Under the pieces are notes generated by a model. The model ran no database searches, had not been told where the DNA came from, and worked only from the letters and a program-made list of their open reading frames with translations. 41,904 nucleotides of DNA from Bacteroidia bacterium. GTDB lineage: Bacteria > Bacteroidota > Bacteroidia > B-17B0 > Aurantibacillaceae. The translations under genes were made by a program, and so were the position numbers. Below, in pieces: positions 32,259-40,549 of the stretch; position 1 is the stretch's first letter, and each line of letters begins with the position of its first letter. The stretch lies in NCBI GenBank assembly GCA_025455485.1, contig JALOMJ010000011.1, positions 1-41,904 of the forward strand, written 5' to 3'.

Positions 32259-33365
32259 TTAGCGGTGAATGTGCTCTTTTGTTTTTTGTTTAGGTTGATT
32301 CGAATTTAACCGTAAAACCAGTCCAAGAAAAACCAATCCGCTGCCCACTACGAGCAATAAGCTAAGCGTTGGTTGATTGAAATAATACGTGACCAAAGAA
32401 GCACCAATGGAGATAATGCTGTAAATGTATATGAAGACGGATGTTTTAGCATGACTGTATCCACAGTCAATTAATTTGTGGTGAATGTGATTACGGTCGG
32501 CCGTGAAAGGCGACTGGCCTTTTAAAGCCCTGATGATAAAAATGCGTAAGGTGTCGAGCAAGGGATAGGCCAGAGCTGCCACGGCAAAAACAGGTTTACT
32601 CACGCTTACCCAAAAATTATCCAAAGCATGCACCGGAAACTCAATCAACTTTATTGCGAGCACGCATAAAAACATGCCGATAACCAGAGAACCGGAATCG
32701 CCCATAAAAATCTTAGCCGGAGAAAAATTAAAGATTAAAAATCCGACTAAAGCCCCGGCTAAGGAAAAGGACAAGGCGGCATAAGGGTATTGGTTGGCAC
32801 AAATGAACCAAACACCGAATGCACAGGCACTGATTAATCCCACTCCGGCTGCCAAACCATCCACACCATCAATCAGATTAAGAGAGTTAACAACCACTAC
32901 ATAAGTAAAAATGGAGAGAAAAACACTGCCCCATTGCGGAATTTCATACACCCCAAAAATACCATGCAGACTGGTAATACGGATATCACCAATCAAAACC
33001 AGAATGAGCGCCACAAGGATGTGAGCAAAAAGTTTTTTAACCGGTGCGGTACCTATGATGTCATCCTTCACGCCAACAAAAAACAGCAACAAGCTGGTGG
33101 CAATAATCAGTTTAAATTCACGAATGGCCAATTGGGTATTTTCCGCATCAATTTTTTCATCTATGTTAAACCAGAGTGTATAGGCAAACAGGGTGCCTGC
33201 GTATATAATGATGCCGCCGATTGTGGGCACGCTTCGTTTGTGAATTTTTCGTTCCTCAATAGGCGCATCAATAAGGCGTTTCAACACGGCCACTTTTATA
33301 AGCGCAGGCGTGGAGTACAACACAACAATAAAAGCAGTTAAAACAACAAGTATCAGTGTCAGCAT
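32259..33365 (-). CDS. MraY/WecA-type undecaprenyl-phosphate sugar-1-phosphate transferase
   Basis: A polytopic membrane enzyme of 368 residues with about ten to eleven transmembrane segments. It links a sugar-1-phosphate, probably GlcNAc-1-P, from a UDP-sugar to undecaprenyl phosphate, the first step of a surface glycan. The family motifs are present: Asp33 in LIDAP, GVKDD (Asp101, Asp102), NLIDGVDGLA (Asp166, Asp169), FMGDSGS (Asp223) and the HIHH box at 293-296. That box and the lack of MraY-specific sequence favour the WecA/TagO branch over peptidoglycan MraY. Its start abuts the stop of the barrel gene upstream with no gap, implying co-translation. Confidence 0.93.
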   Translation of the reverse strand: MLTLILVVLTAFIVVLYSTPALIKVAVLKRLIDAPIEERKIHKRSVPTIGGIIIYAGTLFAYTLWFNIDEKIDAENTQLAIREFKLIIATSLLLFFVGVKDDIIGTAPVKKLFAHILVALILVLIGDIRITSLHGIFGVYEIPQWGSVFLSIFTYVVVVNSLNLIDGVDGLAAGVGLISACAFGVWFICANQYPYAALSFSLAGALVGFLIFNFSPAKIFMGDSGSLVIGMFLCVLAIKLIEFPVHALDNFWVSVSKPVFAVAALAYPLLDTLRIFIIRALKGQSPFTADRNHIHHKLIDCGYSHAKTSVFIYIYSIISIGASLVTYYFNQPTLSLLLVVGSGLVFLGLVLRLNSNQPKQKTKEHIHR

Positions 33366-34976
33366 CTAAAAATCGTAATACAAATTATATAAACCGGTTT
33401 TCAATCCAATAGAAACGTAACGGGTTTCATTATACGTGCTGCTAAAGTTATCGAATTTTTGCAATCTGTTGTTGATGGATAGGTAAATATTAAGGTTGTA
33501 TGCAGGATTAATCAGGTAACCAATACGTCCCTGCATCAGTAGTGTGTTATATGAGGGATTTGAATTGCCTGAATCAACGTTTTGGGAGTTGAATTTAGCA
33601 TTAACAAAAAAGCGTTTGAAGGTATAATTTCCAATCAGCACCAATTCAGAGCCATTGGGGAATGCACTGGCCAGATTTTGGTTGTAGTGTGTGTAATACG
33701 GAACCAAACCGTTTTGGTTGGTGTTGTATTGAACAACACCTGTTGAATTGTATTCGATTTGCAGAAAGAGCCCTTTTACTGTAAAGGCATCAAAGTATTT
33801 TAAACCGGCTTGATAGCCGCTTCCCTGAGAGGGTGAATAACCAACTGGCGAAACATCATCCAATACAAATTGACCATAAGCGGAAAGTGATTTTGTGATT
33901 TTAATGTTGAGCTCAGTGCCAATGATTAAATTATGTTTTGAATCATTTAAACCAAAAGCCGCCAGGTTGGTGTAGATAAAAGGATTAAAATACCTTGCAT
34001 CCAGGTGTTGTTGGTTATTGCCGTCGGCCGGTTCCCACATCAAGCCCTGAAAAAAACCAAGCTGCAAACGTTTTCCGGCATTTACACTAAGGTATTGAAA
34101 CGAAGCGGCTTTCTTTTGAAAAAGCGGCTCGGTAGCCGCTGGAGGATTTTCAAGTGCCGGCACCAAATTCATAAAAACCGTGTACAAATTACTGTATTGC
34201 AAGCGCCCTTTGAACCACTGTTGTGTAAACCTTAGGTAGGGATAATTAAATGCATTGTCGCTTAGAAAAAGGGAGCGGTAACCGTTTCCAATTTTGTGTT
34301 TGCCGTGCCCGAACTGTATGTTGAGGTGTTTCCCTGCTTGCACAGAAACAAAGCCTGAAGAAAACGCGTAGTCGTAGCCACTTGTTTTAAACGTTTTCCA
34401 ACGTCCCTGACCGGGAATTACCTTTTGCTCTGTGGCAAAAGAGTCAAGATAAGTTGGAAAAAAAGATTGATTTTCAGAAAGCAGGGTTTCGAAGTAAACG
34501 TTTGTTCCCAAATGACCACCGGCGATTATGCCACGGGTATTGGTGTAAAGTTGTTCTCCCGAAGCATCAGAAAAGTCTTTGCCGTATTCTAAATTCAATA
34601 GCGGATCAATAAACAGATCAAACGCGTTGTTGTCTTTATTTTTTGATTTAATCTGTATCAAATGACGATTAAATAGCGCGTCTAGTAGGTTTTGGTGTTT
34701 GGTTCCCTTAAAAAAAACGGATGTGTCAGACGCAACCGCATATTTTTTTGAAAAGCCGGGCATATAGGGCTTAAATGCGGTGTGAAGGGAGGAATCTGGT
34801 GAGCCGAATGTTTTTTCATGCGTCAGTGAAAAAAAATACTCTGCAGGCAAAGTATAGAACTGGCTTTTGGAAATTAACGACGTTAAGAAAAAAGAGGTCA
34901 TGAAAAAGATCCTTGGGTTCAAACCCCTCAGCCAGGAGGGAACAATTCGGCGATTTTTTGTTATCTTACACTGCAT
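33366..34976 (-). CDS. Outer-membrane barrel protein, capsule-assembly Wzi / gliding RemB-like
   Basis: A 536-residue protein full of amphipathic strands, with aromatic residues at regular spacing (FNYPYLRFTQQWFKGRLQYS, SVNAGKRLQLGFFQGLMW, AYNLNIYLSINNRLQKF) and ending LYNLYYDF, a good barrel terminus. The order QFGHGKHKIGNGYRSLFLSD is typical of the Wzi-like group, which in Flavobacterium includes RemB. Placement between fcl and the WecA-like gene supports a role in attaching or exporting a surface glycan. The exact family is a judgement from memory. The start at 34976 gives a basic n-region and a hydrophobic core (IFFMTSFFLTSLI); ATG 34901 is the alternative. Confidence 0.75.
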   Translation of the reverse strand: MQCKITKNRRIVPSWLRGLNPRIFFMTSFFLTSLISKSQFYTLPAEYFFSLTHEKTFGSPDSSLHTAFKPYMPGFSKKYAVASDTSVFFKGTKHQNLLDALFNRHLIQIKSKNKDNNAFDLFIDPLLNLEYGKDFSDASGEQLYTNTRGIIAGGHLGTNVYFETLLSENQSFFPTYLDSFATEQKVIPGQGRWKTFKTSGYDYAFSSGFVSVQAGKHLNIQFGHGKHKIGNGYRSLFLSDNAFNYPYLRFTQQWFKGRLQYSNLYTVFMNLVPALENPPAATEPLFQKKAASFQYLSVNAGKRLQLGFFQGLMWEPADGNNQQHLDARYFNPFIYTNLAAFGLNDSKHNLIIGTELNIKITKSLSAYGQFVLDDVSPVGYSPSQGSGYQAGLKYFDAFTVKGLFLQIEYNSTGVVQYNTNQNGLVPYYTHYNQNLASAFPNGSELVLIGNYTFKRFFVNAKFNSQNVDSGNSNPSYNTLLMQGRIGYLINPAYNLNIYLSINNRLQKFDNFSSTYNETRYVSIGLKTGLYNLYYDF

Positions 34977-35012
34977 CTACTGCTTCAAAACGCCTGTTAC
35001 TCAACGTTTGTG

Positions 35013-35954
35013 TTACCACACTTTAACGTTTTCCTTTTTGCTAAAATCCTCGTAAACCATTCGAATACCTTGTTCAAGCGCTATACTGTGTTTCCAGCCC
35101 AAACTATGGAGAAAACTTACATCCATTAATTTTCTTGGCGTGCCATCGGGTTTACTCAGATCGTGCTGAATGCCGCCTTTAAAACCCACAATATCTTTTA
35201 TCAGGATGGCCAGATCTTTTATTGAGAGGTCGCTGCCGGTGCCAATGTTAACGTGTTTGCTGCCGCTGTAATGCTGCATTAAAAACACGCAGGCATCACC
35301 CAAATCATCTGCATGTAAAAATTCCCTCAAAGGGGAACCAGTACCCCACATTTGCACATGAGGTTGCGACTGTTCTTTTGCTTCGTGAAATTTTCTAATG
35401 AGGGCAGGCAAAACATGAGAGTTGTTTAGGTTGTAGTTGTCGTTAGGGCCGTATAAATTTGTAGGCATCACCGAAATAAAATCGCAACCGTATTGGCGTC
35501 GGTAATTTTCGCAAAGTTTAATGCCTGCAATTTTTGCAATGGCATAAGGCTCGTTGGTGGGTTCCAAGAGGCCAGTTAATAAATACTCTTCTTTTAAAGG
35601 TTGAGGTGCAAGTTTTGGGTAAATACAGGAAGAACCCAGAAACATGAGTTTTTTAACTTTGTACAGGTAGGCCGAATGAATCACGTTGTTTTGAATCATC
35701 AGGTTTTCGTAAAGAAAATCGGCCCTGAAGGTATTATTTGCCTGAATACCACCAACTTTTGCGGCCGCGAGGAAAACGTAATCCGGTTTTTCTCCAGCAA
35801 AAAAATCTTCTACCGCTTTCTGATTTCTTAAATCCAGTTCAGATGAGCTGCGGGTAATAAAATTGGAGTAACCTTTTTTCTGCAGGTTGCGCAGTATGGC
35901 CGAACCCACCATGCCACGATGACCGGCTACATATATTTTTGAGTTAAGTTCCAA
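35013..35954 (-). CDS. fcl: GDP-L-fucose synthase
   Basis: Fcl (WcaG) is an NADPH-dependent epimerase-reductase that turns GDP-4-keto-6-deoxy-mannose into GDP-L-fucose. The nucleotide loop [10 protein letters not shown] is at residues 11-20. The catalytic set Ser108, Cys110, Tyr137 and Lys141 ([17 protein letters not shown]) aligns one residue off the Escherichia coli numbering. [18 protein letters not shown] and [14 protein letters not shown] are also family blocks. It sits directly after gmd (20 bases apart), which makes its substrate. Confidence 0.96.
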   Translation of the reverse strand: MELNSKIYVAGHRGMVGSAILRNLQKKGYSNFITRSSSELDLRNQKAVEDFFAGEKPDYVFLAAAKVGGIQANNTFRADFLYENLMIQNNVIHSAYLYKVKKLMFLGSSCIYPKLAPQPLKEEYLLTGLLEPTNEPYAIAKIAGIKLCENYRRQYGCDFISVMPTNLYGPNDNYNLNNSHVLPALIRKFHEAKEQSQPHVQMWGTGSPLREFLHADDLGDACVFLMQHYSGSKHVNIGTGSDLSIKDLAILIKDIVGFKGGIQHDLSKPDGTPRKLMDVSFLHSLGWKHSIALEQGIRMVYEDFSKKENVKVW

Positions 35955-35974
35955 AATAAAAAGGTTAACTAGAA

Positions 35975-37063
35975 TTATTCTTTGTACTGTAGAATTTTAT
36001 GCCCGCCTTCTAAAAGGTATTTATCACGCTTAAACAATTCTAAATCGGCATGAACCATTTCTTTACAAAGTTCGGCAACAGTGCATTTGGGCACCCAGCC
36101 CAGTTTTTGTTTTGCTTTGGAGGCATCGCCCACTAAAAGATCAACTTCGGCAGGACGGTAGTACTTAGGGTCAATTTCTACAAGAATTTTTCCGGTTTTG
36201 GCATCTAATCCTTTTTCCTGTTCATCTTTCCCTTGCCAGTTTATGGTTATGCCCACTTCGGCAAACGCCATGTTGATGAACTCGCGCACCGTAATTTTGA
36301 TGCCAGTGGCTAAAACAAAATCGTCGGCTTGCTCTTGTTGCATCATTAGCCACATGCCCTCCACATAATCCCGTGCATGGCCCCAGTCGCGCTCAGAGTC
36401 AATATTTCCCATGAATAATTTTTCCTGCATACCCAAACTGATTTTTGCAACAGCACGCGTGATTTTTCGGGTAACAAAGGTTTCTCCACGCACAGGGCTT
36501 TCATGATTAAAAAGGATGCCATTGCAGGCGTACATGCCATAACTTTCACGGTAGTTTTTGGTAATCCAAAACCCATATAGTTTGGCTACCCCATAAGGAC
36601 TGCGAGGATAAAAAGGGGTGGTTTCTTTTTGGGGAATTTCCTGAACCAGGCCGTACAATTCGGACGTGGAGGCCTGATAAAACCGTGTCTTTTTTTCAAG
36701 ACCAAGAATACGTATGGCTTCGAGTATGCGAAGTGTTCCCAAGGCGTCTGAATTGGCTGTGTATTCGGGAGTTTCAAAACTCACTTTCACGTGACTTTGA
36801 GCCGCCAGGTTGTATATTTCGTCAGGCTGCACTTCCTGAACAATGCGGATGAGGTTGGTGCTATCCGTAAGATCGCCGTAATGCAAAACAAAATTTACGT
36901 TTTTTTCATGCTGGTCGCGGTACAAGTGATCAATACGGTCGGTATTGAATAAAGAACTTCTTCTTTTGATGCCATGCACGATGTACCCTTTGTTAAGAAG
37001 AAACTCGGCGAGGTAAGCCCCGTCTTGCCCTGTGACCCCTGTAATGAGTGCTACTTTTGCCAT
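35975..37063 (-). CDS. gmd: GDP-mannose 4,6-dehydratase
   Basis: Gmd converts GDP-D-mannose to GDP-4-keto-6-deoxy-D-mannose, the first step to GDP-L-fucose. The ATG at 37063 starts [20 protein letters not shown], the expected N-terminus; a start at 37123 would add 20 unrelated residues. Key residues are Thr133 and Glu135 (ASTSELYG), Tyr157 and Lys161 (YGVAK). [19 protein letters not shown] and [13 protein letters not shown] are family blocks. It is the first gene of the minus-strand glycan run and is divergent from the DUF3098 gene. Confidence 0.97.
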   Translation of the reverse strand: MAKVALITGVTGQDGAYLAEFLLNKGYIVHGIKRRSSLFNTDRIDHLYRDQHEKNVNFVLHYGDLTDSTNLIRIVQEVQPDEIYNLAAQSHVKVSFETPEYTANSDALGTLRILEAIRILGLEKKTRFYQASTSELYGLVQEIPQKETTPFYPRSPYGVAKLYGFWITKNYRESYGMYACNGILFNHESPVRGETFVTRKITRAVAKISLGMQEKLFMGNIDSERDWGHARDYVEGMWLMMQQEQADDFVLATGIKITVREFINMAFAEVGITINWQGKDEQEKGLDAKTGKILVEIDPKYYRPAEVDLLVGDASKAKQKLGWVPKCTVAELCKEMVHADLELFKRDKYLLEGGHKILQYKE

Positions 37064-37116
37064 AGAATTTAAAGTAACAATATTACAAAAAATATCCCAG
37101 AGACAGGCTTTTATCC

Positions 37117-37145
37117 TTTGCAAACAGTGATTTTATGTATATTTG
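37117..37145 (+). promoter_or_regulatory. Promoter for the DUF3098-uppP cluster
   Basis: TTTG at 37117-37120, a 17-base spacer and the exact -7 element TATATTTG at 37138-37145 match the Bacteroidota consensus fully. The leader to the ATG at 37170 would be about 20 bases. This is the best promoter match I found in the window. Confidence 0.6.
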
Positions 37146-37169
37146 AACTCTTACTGAAAACACGAAGGA

Positions 37170-37406
37170 ATGAAATCTACTTTTTCGAAAAAAAATTATA
37201 CGATTCTGTTGGCGGGCTTGGCTTTGATAGCGCTTGGCTACGTTTTAATGATTGGTGGCGGAAGCGAAGACCCGGAAGTGTTTAACCCGGCTATTTTCGA
37301 TTTTCGGCGTATCAGTCTGGCGCCCATGACCTGTTTGGCGGGTTTTGTCACCATCCTCTTTGCCATTATGTGGCGACCAAAAATTAACGAAGAAAAAAGC
37401 AAATAA
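37170..37406 (+). CDS. DUF3098 family membrane protein
   Basis: The protein has 78 residues and two transmembrane helices (about 11-28 and 52-70) around a conserved loop GGGSEDPEVFNPAIFDFRR. This pattern defines DUF3098, which in Bacteroidota is commonly encoded next to ftsX and uppP. The role is unknown, but the steady neighbourhood suggests a job in cell-wall synthesis or division. The following gene starts one base after its stop. Confidence 0.92.
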   Translation: MKSTFSKKNYTILLAGLALIALGYVLMIGGGSEDPEVFNPAIFDFRRISLAPMTCLAGFVTILFAIMWRPKINEEKSK

Positions 37407-37407
37407 C

Positions 37408-37821
37408 ATGGCTTCCTTCAATGCAACACCCGAAGCGGGAGATAAAAAGAGAGGGCGATTTTCCCGATTTTTTAAATGGTCGGCTATAACACTTCTGCTG
37501 GCTTTTATTGTGTACTATTTTATTTGTGGTATAACTTATAGCGAAGGCACACGATCCGGGGTGCTGACGAAAATCAGTAAACGCGGTTTTGTGTTTAAAA
37601 CCTTTGAAGGAGAGTTAAATGTGGGTGGATTAAATCAGGGCGATGGTACCATCATGCCCTTGTCTATTTTTTACTTTTCTGTTAAAAACGAAGACGTTTA
37701 TAATCTTCTGCAGGAATCACAAGGAAAAAAGGTGGTATTGCATTATAAGGAAGTCATTCACAGTTTTTTTTGGCAGGGCGAAACGAATTACCGCGTTTAC
37801 AAAGCCACTACGGTAAAGTAA
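37408..37821 (+). CDS. Small single-pass membrane protein, Bacteroidota-specific family of unknown function
   Basis: The ATG at 37408 is one base past the previous stop. The 137-residue protein has a charged cytoplasmic N-terminus (GDKKRGRFSRFFKW), one transmembrane helix at about 25-43, and a conserved outer part YSEGTRSGVLTKISKRGFVF followed by KTFEGELNVGG. The rest is beta-rich (VVLHYKEVIHSFFWQGETNY). Relatives are widespread in the phylum and are, as I recall, sometimes mislabelled 6-phosphogluconate dehydrogenase; nothing here supports an enzyme. It sits one base before uppP, so it is part of that operon. Confidence 0.85.
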   Translation: MASFNATPEAGDKKRGRFSRFFKWSAITLLLAFIVYYFICGITYSEGTRSGVLTKISKRGFVFKTFEGELNVGGLNQGDGTIMPLSIFYFSVKNEDVYNLLQESQGKKVVLHYKEVIHSFFWQGETNYRVYKATTVK

Positions 37822-37822
37822 C

Positions 37823-38614
37823 ATGACGTATCTTCAGGCCTTTATTATTGCCGTTATAGAGGGATTAACGGAGTTCCTCCCTGTTTCTTCTACCGGGCAC
37901 ATGATTTTGGCCGACTCACTTTTGAAGGTGAAGGACCCCGAGTTTACCAAAACCTTTGAAATTGTAATACAACTTGGGGCCATTTTTTCCGTGGTGCTGT
38001 TGTATAGAAAGCGTTTTTTAAAAAGTTTTGGTATCTATCTTAAGTTGTTTGTTGCCTTTATACCTACCGGAATAATAGGTGTTTTAGCCTACAAAACCAT
38101 TAAAATGTATTTGTTTAATCCGCTCACAGTAAGTATTTCCTTAATTGTGGGGGGACTTGTGCTTATTGGGCTCGACCGCTGGAGCAAAAAAGAAGAGCAA
38201 ATGTATGCAGACCTTGAAGAATTGGGGTACCTGGCTGCTTTTAAAATCGGTTTAATTCAGTGTCTTTCCATGGTGCCCGGCGTGTCGCGGGCTGCTGCAA
38301 CTATTTTTGGAGGCATTTATACCGGATTTAACAGAGAGCAGGCCGCTGAATTTTCTTTTCTTCTCGCCGTGCCAACCATGATGGCTGCTGCCGGCTATGA
38401 TTTACTGAAAGAAAAAGACAACATTCATTCGGACGATTTAAGCATTTTACTTTTTGGCGGATTGGTGGCATTTATTGTGGCATTTTTAGCCATAAAAGCG
38501 TTTATCGCCTTTCTGAACAAATATGGTTTCAAATACTTTGGGTATTATCGCATTCTTTTGGGCATTGCATTTTTATTATTCGCTTACGCTAGCGGTTTAG
38601 AACTTCAACCCTAA
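37823..38614 (+). CDS. uppP: Undecaprenyl-diphosphate phosphatase
   Basis: UppP (BacA) removes a phosphate from undecaprenyl diphosphate to give the lipid carrier used for cell-wall and surface-glycan synthesis. The 263-residue membrane protein has the catalytic signature EGLTEFLPVSSTGHM at residues 13-27 and PGVSRAAAT at 152-160, with the expected Glu, Ser, His and Arg residues. About seven to eight transmembrane helices are visible. It functionally feeds the WecA-like transferase in the divergent glycan cluster, which uses the same carrier. Confidence 0.97.
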   Translation: MTYLQAFIIAVIEGLTEFLPVSSTGHMILADSLLKVKDPEFTKTFEIVIQLGAIFSVVLLYRKRFLKSFGIYLKLFVAFIPTGIIGVLAYKTIKMYLFNPLTVSISLIVGGLVLIGLDRWSKKEEQMYADLEELGYLAAFKIGLIQCLSMVPGVSRAAATIFGGIYTGFNREQAAEFSFLLAVPTMMAAAGYDLLKEKDNIHSDDLSILLFGGLVAFIVAFLAIKAFIAFLNKYGFKYFGYYRILLGIAFLLFAYASGLELQP

Positions 38615-38703
38615 GCTTCAGGCAAACAAAAGCTTGTTAATTATTTTGTAACTGTATGGCAAATGCCGTGTATATTAAACACTAATTTGCGGGCAACAAA
38701 AGC

Positions 38704-39573
38704 ATGAGCGAACATCTTAACCAAAAGCGAATCAGAACATCAGGACTTACTGTTGTAATCAGCCTTACTTTGGTTTTATTTATGCTTGGCGCTTTGGGTT
38801 TACTCATTGTAAATGCCAATAAACTATCCACCCATTTTAAAGAAAATGTTGGTTTTCAAGTGTATTTAAAGGATAATGCCAGTGCTTCCCAAACCGATGC
38901 CTTGTTACAGGAACTGCAGCGGGCAGAATTTGCAAAAAAAGTTACCTTCATAAGTAAGGAAGAAGCGGCCGACAAATTAAAAGCAGATTTAGGGGAGGAT
39001 TTTATTTTATTTCTGGGCTCCAATCCTCTGCTAAATTCAATAGACATTAAACTTTACGAACACTATGCCAACACTGACTCGCTGCAATTGCTGGAAAAAA
39101 GTCTTGTTGAAAAACCCTTTGTAAAAGAAGTGGTGTATCAAAAAGACATGATAGACAGTTTAAACAAAAACACAAACGCCATTGCTTTTTTTATCTTGAT
39201 TTTTAGTGCCGCGTTATTGGTAGTGGCTGTTGCGCTGATTAATAATACCATACGGCTTTCCATTTATTCGCAAAGGTTTCTCATTCGCACCATGTATTTG
39301 GTTGGCGCTACCCGGGTATTCATCAGCAAACCATTTGTTCTGAAAGGATTAAAACAAGGGGTGGCAGCGGGTATTTCAGCAGGGGTGATGTTGATGGGCT
39401 TTTTAGTGTTAAGCACACGGTTTATTCCTGAATTATTGCAACTGCAGGATGAGAATGTGTTATTAATTTTGTTCACCGGCATTATTTTGGTTGGGATACT
39501 GATTTCGGTGTTAAGCGCACTGCTTTCTGTTCTGCGTTACCTCAGACTTAAAACCAGCGACCTTTATTTTTAA
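38704..39573 (+). CDS. ftsX: Cell division protein FtsX
   Basis: FtsX with FtsE forms an ABC-like complex that regulates peptidoglycan hydrolases at the septum. The 289-residue protein has the family layout: a transmembrane helix at about 15-37, an extracellular domain at about 38-158 (NVGFQVYLKDNASASQTDAL, FVKEVVYQKDMIDSLNKN), then three helices (about 161-185, 215-240 and 255-280) with the FtsX-type loop SQRFLIRTMYLVGATRVFIS between them. ftsE is not in the window. It follows uppP by 89 bases on the same strand. Confidence 0.95.
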   Translation: MSEHLNQKRIRTSGLTVVISLTLVLFMLGALGLLIVNANKLSTHFKENVGFQVYLKDNASASQTDALLQELQRAEFAKKVTFISKEEAADKLKADLGEDFILFLGSNPLLNSIDIKLYEHYANTDSLQLLEKSLVEKPFVKEVVYQKDMIDSLNKNTNAIAFFILIFSAALLVVAVALINNTIRLSIYSQRFLIRTMYLVGATRVFISKPFVLKGLKQGVAAGISAGVMLMGFLVLSTRFIPELLQLQDENVLLILFTGIILVGILISVLSALLSVLRYLRLKTSDLYF

Positions 39574-39604
39574 TTTCTTAACCCCATTTTCTCGCGGGAA
39601 CATG

Positions 39605-39612
39605 TAAATTTG
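39605..39612 (+). promoter_or_regulatory. Candidate -7 element TAAATTTG before the Bax-inhibitor-1 family gene
   Basis: An exact TAnnTTTG match ending 18 bases before the ATG at 39631. There is no TTTG at the expected distance upstream, so it is only a partial promoter match. Confidence 0.35.
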
Positions 39613-39630
39613 TGTTTCAAATATTAAATT

Positions 39631-40365
39631 ATGGAAAATAACTTGAGAAGCACTAACCTCGATGAACTTGATTTAAGTACGGTTGTTACCGGAAACAAAC
39701 TGCTGAGGAATTCCTTTACCTGGATGTCAGTGGCCATGTTACTCACAACCCTTGCTGCATTAGTTTTTGCCTTTGTTCCTGAATTCACTCAGCTTCTGCT
39801 CGTGCCTGCTGAAGTTGGCCTGAAACCCAGCATTTTTGCTTATGTGGTGATGTTTGCCCCACTTATTTTTGTGATGATTATGGGTTTTGCACTAAATAAA
39901 TTATCGTACCCGGCACTCCTAAGCCTTTTTATTGCTTATGCCATTATTAATGGCATTAGTTTTAGTTTCATATTTTATGTTTACAGCATTGGCTCTATTG
40001 TGAAAGTATTTTTAAGCACTACCGCTTTATTTACTGTAATGGCTATTGCAGGATACACCACAAAAACAGATTTAAGTAAGTTGGGCACGCTCTTAAAAAT
40101 CGGCTTGATTGGAATTGTTATCGCCATGCTCATTAACTTTTTTATGCAAAGTGCCCGGGTAGATTATATTATCAGCATACTTGGAGTAATCATTTTCACA
40201 GGATTAACGGCTTATGATGTGCAGAAGATTAAGGCTTTGGGGTATCAGGCCGAAGGTTCAACACTTTCCTCTAAATTGGGTATCATGGGAGCTTTAACCC
40301 TGTATCTTGATTTTATCAATCTGTTTTTATTCCTGCTTCGTTTATTTGGGGGCAAAAGGGACTAA
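39631..40365 (+). CDS. Bax inhibitor-1/YccA family membrane protein
   Basis: The protein has 244 residues and seven predicted transmembrane helices. Typical features are the N-terminal soluble stretch, LLRNSFTWMSVAMLLTTLAA as the first helix, MGFALNKLSYPALLSLFIAY and the C-terminal GLTAYDVQKIKALG, with the Asp of the DVQKIK motif. BI-1 family proteins form pH-sensitive calcium-leak channels in some bacteria; in others YccA-like members inhibit FtsH. The exact role here is unknown. A strong terminator follows. Confidence 0.95.
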   Translation: MENNLRSTNLDELDLSTVVTGNKLLRNSFTWMSVAMLLTTLAALVFAFVPEFTQLLLVPAEVGLKPSIFAYVVMFAPLIFVMIMGFALNKLSYPALLSLFIAYAIINGISFSFIFYVYSIGSIVKVFLSTTALFTVMAIAGYTTKTDLSKLGTLLKIGLIGIVIAMLINFFMQSARVDYIISILGVIIFTGLTAYDVQKIKALGYQAEGSTLSSKLGIMGALTLYLDFINLFLFLLRLFGGKRD

Positions 40366-40384
40366 TATTTAGGATAAATAGATG

Positions 40385-40412
40385 AAAAGGCCGGTTTTCC
40401 GGTCTTTTTTTT
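40385..40412 (+). terminator. Intrinsic terminator after the Bax-inhibitor-1 family gene
   Basis: A 10-bp stem (40385-40394 with 40399-40408, core GGCCGG/CCGGTC with one G-T pair) and a TTTT loop, ending in a run of T. It lies 20 bases past the stop codon. Confidence 0.88.
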
Positions 40413-40498
40413 GACCGTTTTTGTATATCCCTTTCGTTTGACTTACTGAGTCTCCTGTTCTGCTTAGTAAAAAACACCTTTTCGCTTTGGATTTAAAT

Positions 40499-40506
40499 TA
40501 TATTTG
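40499..40506 (+). promoter_or_regulatory. Candidate -7 element TATATTTG before the adhesin-like gene
   Basis: An exact TAnnTTTG match 43 bases before the ATG at 40550 and downstream of the terminator, as expected for a new transcription unit. The nearest TTTG (40486-40489) is too close to serve as the -33 element. Confidence 0.4.
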
Positions 40507-40549
40507 TGTGACTTAACATCAAGTCAAATCCCGGGAATTGTTTTACTGA

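Noticed and set aside
38612..38650. AAGCTT repeated 17 bases apart after uppP
   Set aside because: The stem is short and self-palindromic with only a broken T-rich tail; too weak for a terminator call.
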